A stretch of DNA of 64,000 nt, taken from NCBI GenBank assembly GCA_029961745.1, contig CP124680.1, positions 1,426,001 to 1,490,000 on the forward strand. Direction: 5' to 3'. The stretch's first letter is position 1; every line of letters starts with the position of its first letter. Shown here one piece after another: positions 16,841 through 25,520 of this stretch. A model generated the notes under the pieces. It was given only the letters and a program-made list of their open reading frames with translations, did no database searches and was not told the DNA's origin. Made by a program: the position numbers and the translations under genes. The DNA comes from Nocardioides sp. L-11A. Its GTDB lineage: Bacteria; Actinomycetota; Actinomycetes; Propionibacteriales; Nocardioidaceae.

Positions 16841-17238
16841 TGGTCCGCTACCTCGATCTCGACGATGTTCTCCACATCGCTCGTCGAGCGATTGGCGCCG
16901 TCGAGATCCGAGACATCGGACTCCTGGAGGCTGCGGTGGCCCGGCCCGCCACGACTGTCTTCGGCGATGAGGCCTATCCGCGTACGCACGACAAGGCGGC
17001 CGCGCTGGTCCACTCCGTGGCGCGCAACCACGCGCTCGTCGACGGCAACAAGCGGCTGGCCTTCGCCTCGCTCTTCGCCTTCCTGGCTCTGAACGGAGAA
17101 CGGATCACCCTGAGCGATGACGCGGCCTACGACCTCGTGATCGACATCGCCTCCGGTGTGCTCGACGATGTGGCGGAGATCGCCGACCGGATCGATGCCG
17201 GCACCGCTCCCGCAACCTTCGGCCGTTCACCTGAGTAG
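16840..17238 (+). CDS. doc: Doc-type (death on curing) Fic-fold toxin
   Basis: The 132-residue protein has the Doc form of the Fic motif, HALVDGNKR, at residues 64-72. The invariant His, acidic residue, Gly-Asn and Lys-Arg are all present, so the active site looks intact. Family members such as phage P1 Doc phosphorylate elongation factor Tu and arrest growth. The N-terminal DVLHIARRAIG and IGLLEAAVARP blocks are also typical. GTG 16840 overlaps the antitoxin stop. The pair sits alone in a chromosomal context, so it may be a stabilisation or phage-response module. Confidence 0.9.
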   Translation: MVRYLDLDDVLHIARRAIGAVEIRDIGLLEAAVARPATTVFGDEAYPRTHDKAAALVHSVARNHALVDGNKRLAFASLFAFLALNGERITLSDDAAYDLVIDIASGVLDDVAEIADRIDAGTAPATFGRSPE

Positions 17239-17241
17239 GCT
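17236..17241 (+). promoter_or_regulatory. Candidate leaderless -10 box TAGGCT
   Basis: TAGGCT lies 6 bases before the metB GTG. The TAG doubles as the stop codon of the Doc gene, so the match may be partly accidental. Confidence 0.4.
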
Positions 17242-17247
17242 CGAACG

Positions 17248-18453
17248 GTGAGCGCCAACGACATCAGCGGGGACACCCACGGGCACATCGACGAGCACCT
17301 GTCGGACGCCGGCTTCGAGACCCGGGCCATCCACGCGGGCTATCGGCCCGACCCGACCACCGGTGCGGTGATCCCGCCCATCTACGCGACCTCGACCTAC
17401 GCCCAGGACGGCGTGGGCGGACTGCGGAACGGCTACGAGTACAGCCGCTCGGCCAACCCGACCCGGACCGCGCTGGAGTCGACGCTGGCGGCGCTCGAGG
17501 GCGGGGCGCACGGCTTCGCCTTCGCGTCCGGCCTGGCCGCCGAGGACACGCTGATCCGCGCGCTGTGCAAGCCCGGCGACCACGTGGTGCTGCCCAACGA
17601 CGCCTACGGCGGTACCTTCCGGCTCTTCGACAAGGTGGCCACCGCCTGGGGCGTCGAGCACAGCCCGGCGCCGGTGACCGACATCGACGCGGTCCGCGCC
17701 GCGATCCGTCCGGGCACGACCCGGCTGGTCTGGGTCGAGACGCCCACCAACCCGCTGCTCTCGATCGGCGACATCGAGGCGCTCGCCGCGGTCGCCCACG
17801 ACGCCGGGGCGCTGCTCGTGGTGGACAACACCTTCGCGTCGTCGTACCTCCAGCAGCCGCTGGCCCTCGGCGCCGACCTCGTCGTCCACTCGACCACGAA
17901 GTACGCCGGCGGCCACTCCGACGTCGTCGGGGGAGCCCTCGTCGTCGACGATGCCGACCTCGCCGAGCGGATCGGGTTCCATCAGAACTCCATCGGCGGC
18001 GTCGCCGGACCGTTCGACGCGTGGCTGGTGCTGCGCGGGCTCAAGACGCTCGCGCTGCGCATGGAGCGGCACAGCGACAACGCCGAGAAGGTCGCGGACT
18101 TCCTCACCGGTCACCCCGCGGTCAGCCAGGTGATCTACCCGGGCCTGGCCGACCACCCCGGCCACGCGGTCGCCTCGCGCCAGATGCGGCGCTACGGCGG
18201 CATGGTCTCCTTCCGGGTGAAGGGCGGCGAGGAGCAGGCGCTCGCGATCTGCGCGGCGACCTCCGTCTTCACGCTCGGCGAGTCGCTGGGCGGCGTCGAG
18301 TCGCTCATCGAGCACCCCGGCCGGATGACCCACGCCAGCGTCGCGGGCACCGACCTCGAGGTGCCGGCCGACCTGGTCCGGCTCAGCGTCGGCATCGAGA
18401 CGTCCGAGGACCAGATCGCCGACCTCGAGCGCGCGCTGGCCGCCACGGCCTGA
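17248..18453 (+). CDS. metB: Cystathionine gamma-synthase (Cys/Met PLP enzyme)
   Basis: This 401-residue enzyme belongs to the Cys/Met metabolism PLP family. The PLP lysine lies in HSTTKYAGGHSD (Lys218). Phosphate-binding and substrate blocks are YEYSRSANPTR and SGLAAEDTLI, and the C-terminal ESLGGVESLIEHP is diagnostic. It would join cysteine to an O-acylated homoserine to make cystathionine for methionine synthesis. Cystathionine gamma-lyase is very similar, so the direction cannot be fixed from sequence. The GTG start is supported by the leaderless box and by the family N-terminus GFETRAIHAG. Confidence 0.88.
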   Translation: MSANDISGDTHGHIDEHLSDAGFETRAIHAGYRPDPTTGAVIPPIYATSTYAQDGVGGLRNGYEYSRSANPTRTALESTLAALEGGAHGFAFASGLAAEDTLIRALCKPGDHVVLPNDAYGGTFRLFDKVATAWGVEHSPAPVTDIDAVRAAIRPGTTRLVWVETPTNPLLSIGDIEALAAVAHDAGALLVVDNTFASSYLQQPLALGADLVVHSTTKYAGGHSDVVGGALVVDDADLAERIGFHQNSIGGVAGPFDAWLVLRGLKTLALRMERHSDNAEKVADFLTGHPAVSQVIYPGLADHPGHAVASRQMRRYGGMVSFRVKGGEEQALAICAATSVFTLGESLGGVESLIEHPGRMTHASVAGTDLEVPADLVRLSVGIETSEDQIADLERALAATA

Positions 18454-18463
18454 GCGCATCATC

Positions 18464-18469
18464 TAGCCT
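18464..18469 (+). promoter_or_regulatory. Candidate leaderless -10 box TAGCCT
   Basis: TAGCCT ends 6 bases before the GTG of the AI-2E-type transporter gene, in the 22-base gap after metB. No upstream gene uses this TAG as a stop codon. Confidence 0.45.
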
Positions 18470-18475
18470 GACCGG

Positions 18476-19822
18476 GTGACCAGCGAGGAGCCGACCGAGC
18501 CCGCGACGCCGACCGAGCCCGAGCGGTCGACCGAGCCCGAGCAGGACCACGCGGTCGAGGAGGCCCGCGAGGACGAGCCGCCCCTGGGGCCCGACGAGGG
18601 GGAGCGCGAGGAGCGGCTGTTCCGCCGCTTCGCCCACCAGTGGGCGCTGGCCCGCGAGGAGCGGGAGGAGCGGCGACACGAGCAGCCGGGTTTCGCGACC
18701 GGGCCGTCCAACCTGCGCCGGGCGGAGGTGCCCTACGGCCTCGACCTGGCGGCGGGCTGGGCCTGGCGCCTGTTGCTCATCGCCGGCGCGGGCTACCTGC
18801 TGCTGTGGTTGGTCGGGTACTTCGCGGTCGTGACGGTGCCGCTCGCGGTGGCCCTGCTGATCAGCGCGCTCGCGGCGCCGTTCGTGCACCTGGTCACCCG
18901 CATCGGCGTACCCCGCGGGCTCTCGGCGCTGCTCGTCGTCATCACCGGCTTCGCCGTGGTCGGCGCCCTGCTGACCTTCGCCGGGCAGCAGGTCGCGGCG
19001 GGCGCCCAGGACCTGGCCGACTCCACGGTCAAGGGGCTCGAGGAGATCCGGGACTGGCTCAAGGACGGACCGCTCAACGCCAGCGACTCCCAGATCAACG
19101 ACTGGCTCAAGAGCGCCCAGGACATGATCCGCACCCGCTCCCAGGACGGTGAGGTGATCTCCCAGGTCACCGAGGTCGGTGCCGCGCTGGGACATGTCGT
19201 CGCCGGCTTCTTCATCGCGCTCTTCGCGACCTACTTCTTCCTCGCCGACGGCGACCGGATCTGGTCCTGGCTGGTCCGGCTGGCGCCGCGCGCCGCGCGT
19301 CAGCGGGTCGACAGCTCGGGCCGGGTGGCCTGGCTCTCGCTCGTGCAGTTCGTGCGGGCGACCGTGATGGTCGCGCTCGTCGATGCGATCGGCATCGCGA
19401 TCGGCGCGGCGATCCTGAAGGTCCCCTTCGTGCTCGCCATCGGGGTGCTGGTGTTCCTCGGCGCCTTCGTGCCGATGATCGGTGCGACGATCGCGGGCAG
19501 CGTGGCCATCCTGGTCGCGCTCGTCGACCAGGGCCCGGTCACCGCCCTGCTGATGTTCGCGGTCGTGATCGGCGTGCAGCAGCTCGAGGGCCATGTGCTG
19601 CAGCCGTTCCTGCTCGGGCGCTGGGTGTCACTGCACCCGCTCGGCGTGATCCTCGCCATCGCCTGCGGCGTGCTCGTCGCCGGTGTCGCGGGCGCCCTGG
19701 TCGCCGTACCGCTCGCGGCCGCGGCGAACGCGGTGGTCCTGCACCTGGCCGAAATGGCGGAGCCGCCGGCCCCCACGGGGGAGACCGGCGGCTCGGACGC
19801 GGAGGAGCCTCAGCCGGCGTAG
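18476..19822 (+). CDS. AI-2E family transporter-like membrane protein
   Basis: The 448-residue protein has an acidic, disordered N-terminal 90 residues (repeated T-E-P-E), then about eight membrane segments. A central soluble loop (QVAAGAQDLADSTVKGL to SQVTEVG) and the downstream FIALFATYFFLADGDRI are family features of PF01594. Members export autoinducer-2, ions or other small molecules, and the substrate is unknown here. It is a single gene after metB, with its last 13 bases overlapping convergent greA. Confidence 0.88.
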   Translation: MTSEEPTEPATPTEPERSTEPEQDHAVEEAREDEPPLGPDEGEREERLFRRFAHQWALAREEREERRHEQPGFATGPSNLRRAEVPYGLDLAAGWAWRLLLIAGAGYLLLWLVGYFAVVTVPLAVALLISALAAPFVHLVTRIGVPRGLSALLVVITGFAVVGALLTFAGQQVAAGAQDLADSTVKGLEEIRDWLKDGPLNASDSQINDWLKSAQDMIRTRSQDGEVISQVTEVGAALGHVVAGFFIALFATYFFLADGDRIWSWLVRLAPRAARQRVDSSGRVAWLSLVQFVRATVMVALVDAIGIAIGAAILKVPFVLAIGVLVFLGAFVPMIGATIAGSVAILVALVDQGPVTALLMFAVVIGVQQLEGHVLQPFLLGRWVSLHPLGVILAIACGVLVAGVAGALVAVPLAAAANAVVLHLAEMAEPPAPTGETGGSDAEEPQPA

Positions 19823-20316
19823 GGCCGCGCGTCGAGGATGATCACGGTCTGCTGCTTGCCGTTGACCTCGTAGGAGACGGTCTCGCCCTTGCTGCGGCCG
19901 TTGATGGCCTGGCCGAGCGGCGACTGCGGCGAGTAGACGGTCAGGCCGTCGGGCTCGATCTCGCGCGCGCCGAGGAGGAAGGACTCCGCCTCGTCGTCGT
20001 CATCGCCCTCGAACTTGTAGGTCACGACCATGCCCGGCTCGACGACGCCGTCGTCCGGCGGCGTCTCGCCGACCTCGGCCCGGCGCAGCATGTCCTTGAG
20101 CTGGAGGATGCGGGCCTCGTTCTTGCCCTGCTCCTCGCGAGCGGCGTGGTAGCCGCCGTTCTCCTTCAGGTCACCCTCGTCACGCGCCGCACTGATCTCG
20201 GCCACGATCTCGGCGCGGCGAGGCCCCTGGAGATGCTCCAGCTCCGCCTGCAGCTTGTCGTAGGCGTCCTGGGTCAGCCAGATGGTGTTCTGACCGCTCT
20301 GGTCGGTCTGCGTCAT
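19810..20316 (-). CDS. greA: Transcription elongation factor GreA
   Basis: GreA binds the secondary channel of RNA polymerase and stimulates transcript cleavage to rescue backtracked complexes. The 168-residue protein has the N-terminal coiled coil (LQAELEHLQGPRRAEIVAEI) with the acidic tip residues at ARDEGDLKENGGYHAA, and a C-terminal FKBP-like domain with SPQSPLGQAINGRSKGETV. The acidic stretch GDDDDEAES is an extra loop often seen in actinobacterial forms. The ATG at 20316 is fixed by AGGAG 6 bases upstream. Its leader contains a perfect 16-base palindrome. Confidence 0.97.
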   Translation of the reverse strand: MTQTDQSGQNTIWLTQDAYDKLQAELEHLQGPRRAEIVAEISAARDEGDLKENGGYHAAREEQGKNEARILQLKDMLRRAEVGETPPDDGVVEPGMVVTYKFEGDDDDEAESFLLGAREIEPDGLTVYSPQSPLGQAINGRSKGETVSYEVNGKQQTVIILDARPYAG

Positions 20317-20340
20317 GGGTGCTCCTGTGCTGCTCGTCGC

Positions 20341-20356
20341 GTACCCGTGCGGGTAC
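20341..20356. promoter_or_regulatory. Palindrome in the greA leader
   Basis: GTACCCG-TG-CGGGTAC is a perfect inverted repeat with 7-base arms, 24 bases upstream of the greA start. It could be an operator or a leader RNA hairpin near the ribosome site. Confidence 0.45.
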
Positions 20357-20370
20357 ATGAACGATCGAGT

Positions 20371-20793
20371 CTACCGGTAGCGCGGCTGCCCGGCCGCCTT
20401 GCAGCCGATCCACTCGACCGTCGTGGCACGGCGTTCGGTGCGTACCGTGAACTCCTCGACCGCGCCGTCCTGGCGGCTCGGCGTCACGCTCAGCTGGCCG
20501 ACGACCGCCTTGTCGTGGGAGATGGCCCGGGCCACGCAGGTCGCGTCGAGCGGATCGCCGCCGTAGCTCACCCGCACCTTGATGGTCGCGGTGTGGTCGT
20601 CGACCACCCGGAAGCCGATCTCCTCCGAGGAGACCGCCGGATTGGCGTGGAAGAGCATCGCCCACAGCAGCCAGCCGAGGAAGGCGACCGCGACCACGAC
20701 CGCGCCGACGACCACCGCCGTACGGCGACCGCGCGACGGCGCGCCGTAGCGCTGGGCCAGGGACGGCGGCACGGGTCCGCTGGGCGAGCTCAC
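20371..20793 (-). CDS. DUF4307 membrane-anchored protein
   Basis: The 140-residue protein has a cytoplasmic N-terminus, one membrane helix (about residues 27-49: [21 protein letters not shown]) and an outer domain with two cysteines (ATCVA and IGCKA) that could pair. DUF4307 proteins are actinobacterial and very often lie between greA and mca, as here. No function is established. GTG at 20793 is used, and the divergent mca gene starts 41 bases away. Confidence 0.85.
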   Translation of the reverse strand: MSSPSGPVPPSLAQRYGAPSRGRRTAVVVGAVVVAVAFLGWLLWAMLFHANPAVSSEEIGFRVVDDHTATIKVRVSYGGDPLDATCVARAISHDKAVVGQLSVTPSRQDGAVEEFTVRTERRATTVEWIGCKAAGQPRYR

Positions 20794-20821
20794 CGATCCA
20801 TGATCCCATGCGTCCCCTCCC

Positions 20822-20827
20822 TACGAT
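20822..20827 (+). promoter_or_regulatory. Candidate leaderless -10 box TACGAT for mca
   Basis: TACGAT is 7 bases before ATG 20835. It supports that start over the in-frame ATG at 20808, which would place the box inside the coding sequence. Confidence 0.5.
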
Positions 20828-20834
20828 GGGGGGC

Positions 20835-21734
20835 ATGCCCACCACGCACGCGCCCGCCACCGACCGCTCAGGGCTGCGGTTGATGCATGTCCACGCCCAC
20901 CCCGACGACGAGTCGAGCAAGGGCGCCGCGTCGACGGCGATGTACGCCGCCCAGGGTGCCGAGGTGCGCGTCGTGACCTGTACCGGCGGCGAGCGCGGGT
21001 CCATCCTCAACCCGAAGATGGACCGCCCCGAGATCCTCGCGAATATCACCGAGGTGCGCCGCCAGGAGATGGAGCGGGCCCGCGACATCCTCGGGATCTC
21101 CCAGTCCTGGCTGGGATTCGTCGACTCCGGGTGGCCCGACGGGGACCCCAAGCCGCCGCTCCCCGAGGGCTGCTTCGGGCTGGTGCCGCTGGAGGAGGCG
21201 ACCGAGCGGCTGGTCCGGCAGATCCGGGAGTTCCGGCCCCATGTCGTCACGACGTACGACGAGCGCGGGGGCTACCCGCACCCCGACCACATCCGCTGCC
21301 ACGAGGTCAGCGTCGCCGCCTTCGACGCGGCCGGCGACCCGGAGCGGTTCCCCGACGCGGGCGAGCCCTGGCAGCCGCTGAAGCTCTACTACCACCACTC
21401 CTTCAACCGGCCGCGGATGCAGGCGCTGCACGACGCGATGCTCGAGCACGGCCTGGACTCGCCGTGGGCCGAGCGGCTCGAGGAGTGGAAGCCGGAGCCC
21501 GACTGGGACGCCCGGATCACGACCCGGGTGCCGTGCGCCGACTACTTCGGCGTGCGCGACCAGGCGCTGCTGGCGCACGCCACCCAGATCGACCCCGACG
21601 GCCACTGGTTCGCCATCCCGCGGGAGATCCAGCAGGAGGTGTGGCCGACCGAGGACTACGAGCTCGTGGCCAGCCACGTCACCGCGCCGACGCCGGAGGA
21701 CGACCTCTTCGCCGGCGTCACCCCCGATGCCTGA
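20835..21734 (+). CDS. mca: Mycothiol S-conjugate amidase
   Basis: Mca cleaves mycothiol S-conjugates to release mercapturic acids for export, a detoxification route confined to actinobacteria. The 299-residue protein has the zinc-binding [11 protein letters not shown] near the N-terminus, the second metal histidine in [11 protein letters not shown], and [14 protein letters not shown]. The final DLFAG region is typical of Mca, not of MshB deacetylase. The neighbours DUF4307 and greA support the call. The start is set by the leaderless box, although the family often begins nearer to the MHVHAHPDD segment. Confidence 0.93.
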   Translation: MPTTHAPATDRSGLRLMHVHAHPDDESSKGAASTAMYAAQGAEVRVVTCTGGERGSILNPKMDRPEILANITEVRRQEMERARDILGISQSWLGFVDSGWPDGDPKPPLPEGCFGLVPLEEATERLVRQIREFRPHVVTTYDERGGYPHPDHIRCHEVSVAAFDAAGDPERFPDAGEPWQPLKLYYHHSFNRPRMQALHDAMLEHGLDSPWAERLEEWKPEPDWDARITTRVPCADYFGVRDQALLAHATQIDPDGHWFAIPREIQQEVWPTEDYELVASHVTAPTPEDDLFAGVTPDA

Positions 21735-21765
21735 CCGGTCCGCCGCCGCCTGACACACTGAGATC

Positions 21766-22047
21766 ATGCACGCCGTCGTCGCCTCCGCCGTCCACGTCGC
21801 CACCGAGTCGCTGGTGAACGCCAAGGACAAGCCGGTCGACCAGGACACCAACATCGTGGCCGGCTGGACGGCGCTGTGGATCTTCGTCGCGCTGATCGTG
21901 GCCGTCGGCCTGATCGGCTGGGCGCTGACCCGGAGCCTGCGCACCGCGGACCGGGCCAAGGCCGCCGGCGTGTACGGCGACGAGCCGGTCGCCGACCCGG
22001 CGGACGCGGACGACGAGGCCGGTCCGGAGGGTCACGCCAGCAGGTAG
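21766..22047 (+). CDS. Small single-pass membrane protein downstream of mca
   Basis: The 93-residue protein has one membrane helix at about residues 33-54 (GWTALWIFVALIVAVGLIGWAL) followed by a basic stretch and an acidic tail (DPADADDEAGPEG). I recognise no family. It follows mca by 31 bases on the same strand and may share its transcript. Its last 16 bases overlap the convergent TetR gene. Confidence 0.7.
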   Translation: MHAVVASAVHVATESLVNAKDKPVDQDTNIVAGWTALWIFVALIVAVGLIGWALTRSLRTADRAKAAGVYGDEPVADPADADDEAGPEGHASR

Positions 22048-22625
22048 CCGCCGACCAAGGCGAGCATCTCGTCGAGCAGTTGCTCGCGGGTGACGAAGGC
22101 CGGCCGGTCGAGCACCCAGCGCATCGCGAGGCTCTCGACCGCGAGGACCACGACCCAGGCCGCGACGCCGGGGTGGGGCCGGTGCGTGGTGTCGGGGCGG
22201 GCGGCCAGATAGGTCGCGACGAGCTCGCGGACCCGTCGCTCCAGCGCCGCGCGGCGCTCGCGGCTGCGCTGGACGGGCAGCTCCTCGGCGACGACCCGGA
22301 GCAGCTCGCGGTCCGCCTCCAGGGCGGTGACGAGTGCGTCGGCCGTGTCGCGGACCATGGCGGGTCCGAAGGTGCCGATCCGGTCGGCCAGCGAGGCAGC
22401 GACCCGCTCGGCGACCTCCTCCCAGTAGCGGTCGATGACGATGTCGAGGATCGCGGCCTTGTCGGGGAAGTACTGGTAGAGCGAGCCGGGGCTCACGCCG
22501 GCGACGGTGGCGACCCGGTTGGTGCTGAAGGCGTCGTAGCCGCGCTCGACGAGGACGGCCCGGCCGGCGGCGACGATCCGCTCCACCATCTCCCGGGACC
22601 GGGCCTGCTGCGGAGCCTTGCGCAC
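22032..22625 (-). CDS. TetR family transcriptional regulator
   Basis: The 197-residue protein has an N-terminal helix-turn-helix (RVATVAGVSPGSLYQYFPDKAAIL, the classic TetR recognition region) and a helical ligand domain. It starts at GTG 22625, divergent from an MpaB-type oxygenase gene, with a near-perfect palindrome between them. It most likely represses that gene and itself in response to an unknown small molecule. Confidence 0.9.
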   Translation of the reverse strand: MRKAPQQARSREMVERIVAAGRAVLVERGYDAFSTNRVATVAGVSPGSLYQYFPDKAAILDIVIDRYWEEVAERVAASLADRIGTFGPAMVRDTADALVTALEADRELLRVVAEELPVQRSRERRAALERRVRELVATYLAARPDTTHRPHPGVAAWVVVLAVESLAMRWVLDRPAFVTREQLLDEMLALVGGYLLA

Positions 22626-22650
22626 GGGAGCAGGCTAGGGCATTTGCGAA

Positions 22651-22677
22651 TTGAATGCGAGCAATCGCTCGCGTCAA
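22651..22677. promoter_or_regulatory. Likely TetR operator between divergent genes
   Basis: GCGAGC-AATC-GCTCGC is a perfect 6-base inverted repeat, flanked by TTGA on the left and TCAA on the right, giving a 27-base palindrome broken by one offset base. It ends 9 bases before the MpaB-type start. Confidence 0.65.
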
Positions 22678-22686
22678 GATGATGGC

Positions 22687-23958
22687 ATGAGCACCGACAC
22701 GGCCCCGGTGGCCGGCGACCCCCGTGAGCGTCCCTACCCGACCCGGTTCCGCGCCGGGGGCGAGCGCAACCGTCGCCTCGGCCGGCCGCTCAAGCTGGCC
22801 GGGCGGGTCCGCGGCGTCGACGAGGCGCTCCTGGACCGGATCGGCCGCGCGATGTTCGAGCGCGACGAGCTCGGGGCGCGCCTCGCGGACGCGATCCGGT
22901 TGCGAGGGGATGCCCCGGAGCGGGTGCGGATGGACCAGTTCCGCCGGGCGCTGGAGGGCGGGCTCGCCGCCGTACCGGACGCCCCGCCGGCGCTGCGTGC
23001 CTTCCTCGAGGAGCTCGAGACCGACCCGGACTGGCTCGACCGCGACCTGGTCGAGGAGGGCGCCCGGGTCTTCCGGCGCCTCGGGCAGAACGCGCAGGAC
23101 GTGCTGCTCCAGCTGTCCCTCGTCGGTGGGTACCGCTTCGGCGGCCCCACCGACCTGCTCGTCGCGACGGGCGGGCTCACCGGCAGCCAGACCCTGCGCC
23201 GGCTCGCCGAGACCCAGAAGTGGGGTGCGAGTCTCACCGACCCGCTCTCGCTGCTTCCGCCGCGCGACGGTCGGGCGCCCGGCGAGGGCTGGCGGCTGAC
23301 CGTCCACGTGCGGCTCATGCACGCGCTGGTCAACCATTCCTTCGAGGACAGCTGGGACAGCCCTACCTGGGGCCTGCCGATCAACCAGGCCGACCAGGCC
23401 TCCACCCTGGGCCTCTTCGACGGCGTGCTCATCATCGGCTCCCGTGCCCTCGGCGTCCCGGTCACGCGGTCCGAGTCGCGGGCGCTCATGCATCTGTGGA
23501 AGTACGTCGGTTGGCTGATGGGCGTGCACTCTGACTTCCTCGTCGACGACGAGTGGGAGCGGCATCGCATCGACTACCACGTCCTGCTCGCCCAGGGGCC
23601 GATCACGGCGGCCGGGCCGCAGCTGGCCCGGGCCGTGGTCGAGGCCCAGGCGCTCCGGCGCTACCCGGGGTGGCCGGCGGCGCTGCAGCCGCTGCGCGCA
23701 CGCTACGAGCGGGAGCGCCTGCTCTCCATGCTCACCGTCTTCCTCGGCCCCGAGAGCATGCGCGAGTTCGGCCTGCCGCTGCGCCCGCCGTGGGCGCACG
23801 GCTACCTCGTCGTGCTCAACACGCTGCGGTACCGCGTCCTCAAGCACCTGCCCGGCGGCCGCGACCGGCTCGCCGCCTGGGGCGCGCGGCGGGCGCAGTG
23901 GCTGCTCGACAGCTACTTCCAGGGCGACCGGGAGGACGTCGGCGAGCTCAGGGGGTGA
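22687..23958 (+). CDS. Oxygenase MpaB family (DUF2236) protein
   Basis: The 423-residue protein belongs to the DUF2236/MpaB family, related to latex-clearing rubber oxygenases and fungal MpaB, which use heme. Family features are RLMHALVNHSF, PINQADQASTLGLF and the WKYVGWLMGVHSDFLV helix with conserved His and Trp. No signal peptide is seen, so it is probably cytoplasmic, unlike secreted Lcp. ATG 22687 is preferred because the upstream ATG at 22651 lies within the palindrome. Its end overlaps the next convergent gene by 11 bases. The substrate is unknown. Confidence 0.85.
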   Translation: MSTDTAPVAGDPRERPYPTRFRAGGERNRRLGRPLKLAGRVRGVDEALLDRIGRAMFERDELGARLADAIRLRGDAPERVRMDQFRRALEGGLAAVPDAPPALRAFLEELETDPDWLDRDLVEEGARVFRRLGQNAQDVLLQLSLVGGYRFGGPTDLLVATGGLTGSQTLRRLAETQKWGASLTDPLSLLPPRDGRAPGEGWRLTVHVRLMHALVNHSFEDSWDSPTWGLPINQADQASTLGLFDGVLIIGSRALGVPVTRSESRALMHLWKYVGWLMGVHSDFLVDDEWERHRIDYHVLLAQGPITAAGPQLARAVVEAQALRRYPGWPAALQPLRARYERERLLSMLTVFLGPESMREFGLPLRPPWAHGYLVVLNTLRYRVLKHLPGGRDRLAAWGARRAQWLLDSYFQGDREDVGELRG

Positions 23959-24895
23959 GCCCCAGCTCAGCCATCGAGACCGGCAGCGACGCGCTCTGGC
24001 CCTCGGTCGGTCCGGTCCACGTCAGCGTCGTGCAGCCGTCCTGGACCTGGACGACATCGCCCCGGTCGGTGCCGAGCAGCAGCGACAGCGGCTCGTCCGG
24101 CGGGGTGCACTTCGCGAGCCTCAGCGGCCCGGGGTCGGCCCACGCATCGGCCACCCGCTGGACCTGCTCCTCGGTGAGGGGCTCGGCCGGCTGGTCCCCG
24201 AACCCGCGGCACACCGCGCCCGAGGTGATCCGCTCGTGGCCGGGGCGCGCCGCGCTGGACGCGGGGAGGGCCGCACAGTCGAACGCGCCGATGTAGGGAC
24301 GCCCGGCGGCCAGGCCGTCGCGCTGTGCCGCCAGGGCGTCGAGGTAGGCGCCGAGGAGGTCGCCGCCGTCGACCTGGCGGCCGTCGATCCCCGCGGGGGA
24401 GCACATCGTGGCGGGCACCTCGACCGTCGATCCGTCGGCGTAGCCGAAGAGCAGCAGCTGGCGCAGCGGGATGACGTCGATCGCGGCACAGCGGCCCGGG
24501 TCGAAGTCGTCGAGTGCCGCGACCCGCGCCGGCAGGCCGTCGAGCTCGACGAGCCCGTCGGCACCCGGCCCGGCCTGCTCCGCGCACAGGCGCACGCCGA
24601 CCAGGCCGTCGTACGACGGCACCTCGGGCGTGGTGGTGGGCATCCGGAAGGGATCCGGGCACGCCGGGACGGCGTACGGGTCCGGGTCGCGAGCCACGGG
24701 CGGATCCTCGTCACCCCCCGTGCTCGCGAGCGTGCCGGCCAGCCCGATTGCCAGGACGGCCGTCGCGAGTCCCGCGCCGACCGCGCGTCCGCGATTGCGG
24801 CGGCGCCGCGCCCTCGCCGCCAGCGCGTGCGGCTCGAACACCGGCGCATCGTCGGGCACGGCCCGCGCCAACATCTCGCGCAGTCGCTCAGTCAT
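23948..24895 (-). CDS. Putative anti-sigma or sigma-linked membrane protein
   Basis: The 315-residue protein has a cytoplasmic N-terminal 37 residues (TERLREMLARAVPDD then an Arg-rich stretch), one membrane helix (about 38-58) and an outer domain with eight cysteines. The ATG overlaps the sigma-factor stop by 8 bases, so the two are co-translated. That arrangement is typical of an ECF sigma factor with a membrane anti-sigma. I see no zinc-binding HxxxCxxC motif, so an anti-sigma role is inferred from position and topology alone. Confidence 0.7.
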   Translation of the reverse strand: MTERLREMLARAVPDDAPVFEPHALAARARRRRNRGRAVGAGLATAVLAIGLAGTLASTGGDEDPPVARDPDPYAVPACPDPFRMPTTTPEVPSYDGLVGVRLCAEQAGPGADGLVELDGLPARVAALDDFDPGRCAAIDVIPLRQLLLFGYADGSTVEVPATMCSPAGIDGRQVDGGDLLGAYLDALAAQRDGLAAGRPYIGAFDCAALPASSAARPGHERITSGAVCRGFGDQPAEPLTEEQVQRVADAWADPGPLRLAKCTPPDEPLSLLLGTDRGDVVQVQDGCTTLTWTGPTEGQSASLPVSMAELGLTP

Positions 24896-25412
24896 CGCTC
24901 TCCTCCAGCAGTCCGGACGCGCGGAGGCTGCGCAGGGCGCGGGACGTCTGGCTCTTGACGGTCCCGACGCCGATCCCGAGCGCGGCCGCGGTCTGCGCCT
25001 CGGTCAGGTCGTCGAAGTAGCGCAGGACCACGACCGCGCGCTGGCCCCGGGGGAGCCGGGCGAGCGCGGCCAGCACGTCCTGTCGCAACCCGGGATCCGT
25101 GGACTCCGCCGGGGCGGGCTCGGGGAGCTCCGAGGTCGGCAGCTCACCGTTCCACCGGCGCCGCCACCAGTCGGTGTACGTCGTCAGCATGGTGCGTCGC
25201 ACATAGGCCTCGACCGCCTCGGCGTCGGCGATCCGATCCCAGCGCCGCCAGCACTTCAGGAGTGCCGTCTGGACCAGGTCCTCGGCCCGGTGCCGGTCGC
25301 CGGTCAGCAGCCACGCGCTGCGCCACAGCGCGCGGCCGCGGGCGGCGACGTACTCGTCGAACGACGGCAGCCGGCCGGTCGTCTCGTCGAGCACGGGTAC
25401 AGCGTCGCGCAT
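24888..25412 (-). CDS. ECF sigma factor, SigE-like actinobacterial family
   Basis: The 174-residue protein contains region 2 (ALWRSAWLLTGDRHRAEDLVQTALLKCWRRW) and region 4 (YFDDLTEAQTAAALGIGVGTVKSQTSRALRSLR), the DNA-binding parts of extracytoplasmic-function sigma factors. GGAGG 6 bases upstream of ATG 25412 supports the start. The downstream overlapping membrane protein is its likely partner. The stimulus is unknown. Confidence 0.93.
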   Translation of the reverse strand: MRDAVPVLDETTGRLPSFDEYVAARGRALWRSAWLLTGDRHRAEDLVQTALLKCWRRWDRIADAEAVEAYVRRTMLTTYTDWWRRRWNGELPTSELPEPAPAESTDPGLRQDVLAALARLPRGQRAVVVLRYFDDLTEAQTAAALGIGVGTVKSQTSRALRSLRASGLLEESDD

Positions 25413-25520
25413 TCTCCACCTCCAGGAGGCAGGACGGGCTGGGTGCGCGAAAGGGTTGTCAGCCGATCTCGGCGGGCTCGCCGGTGTCAGGGGGCGTTGA
25501 CGTCGGTCCGATGGTGTCGG

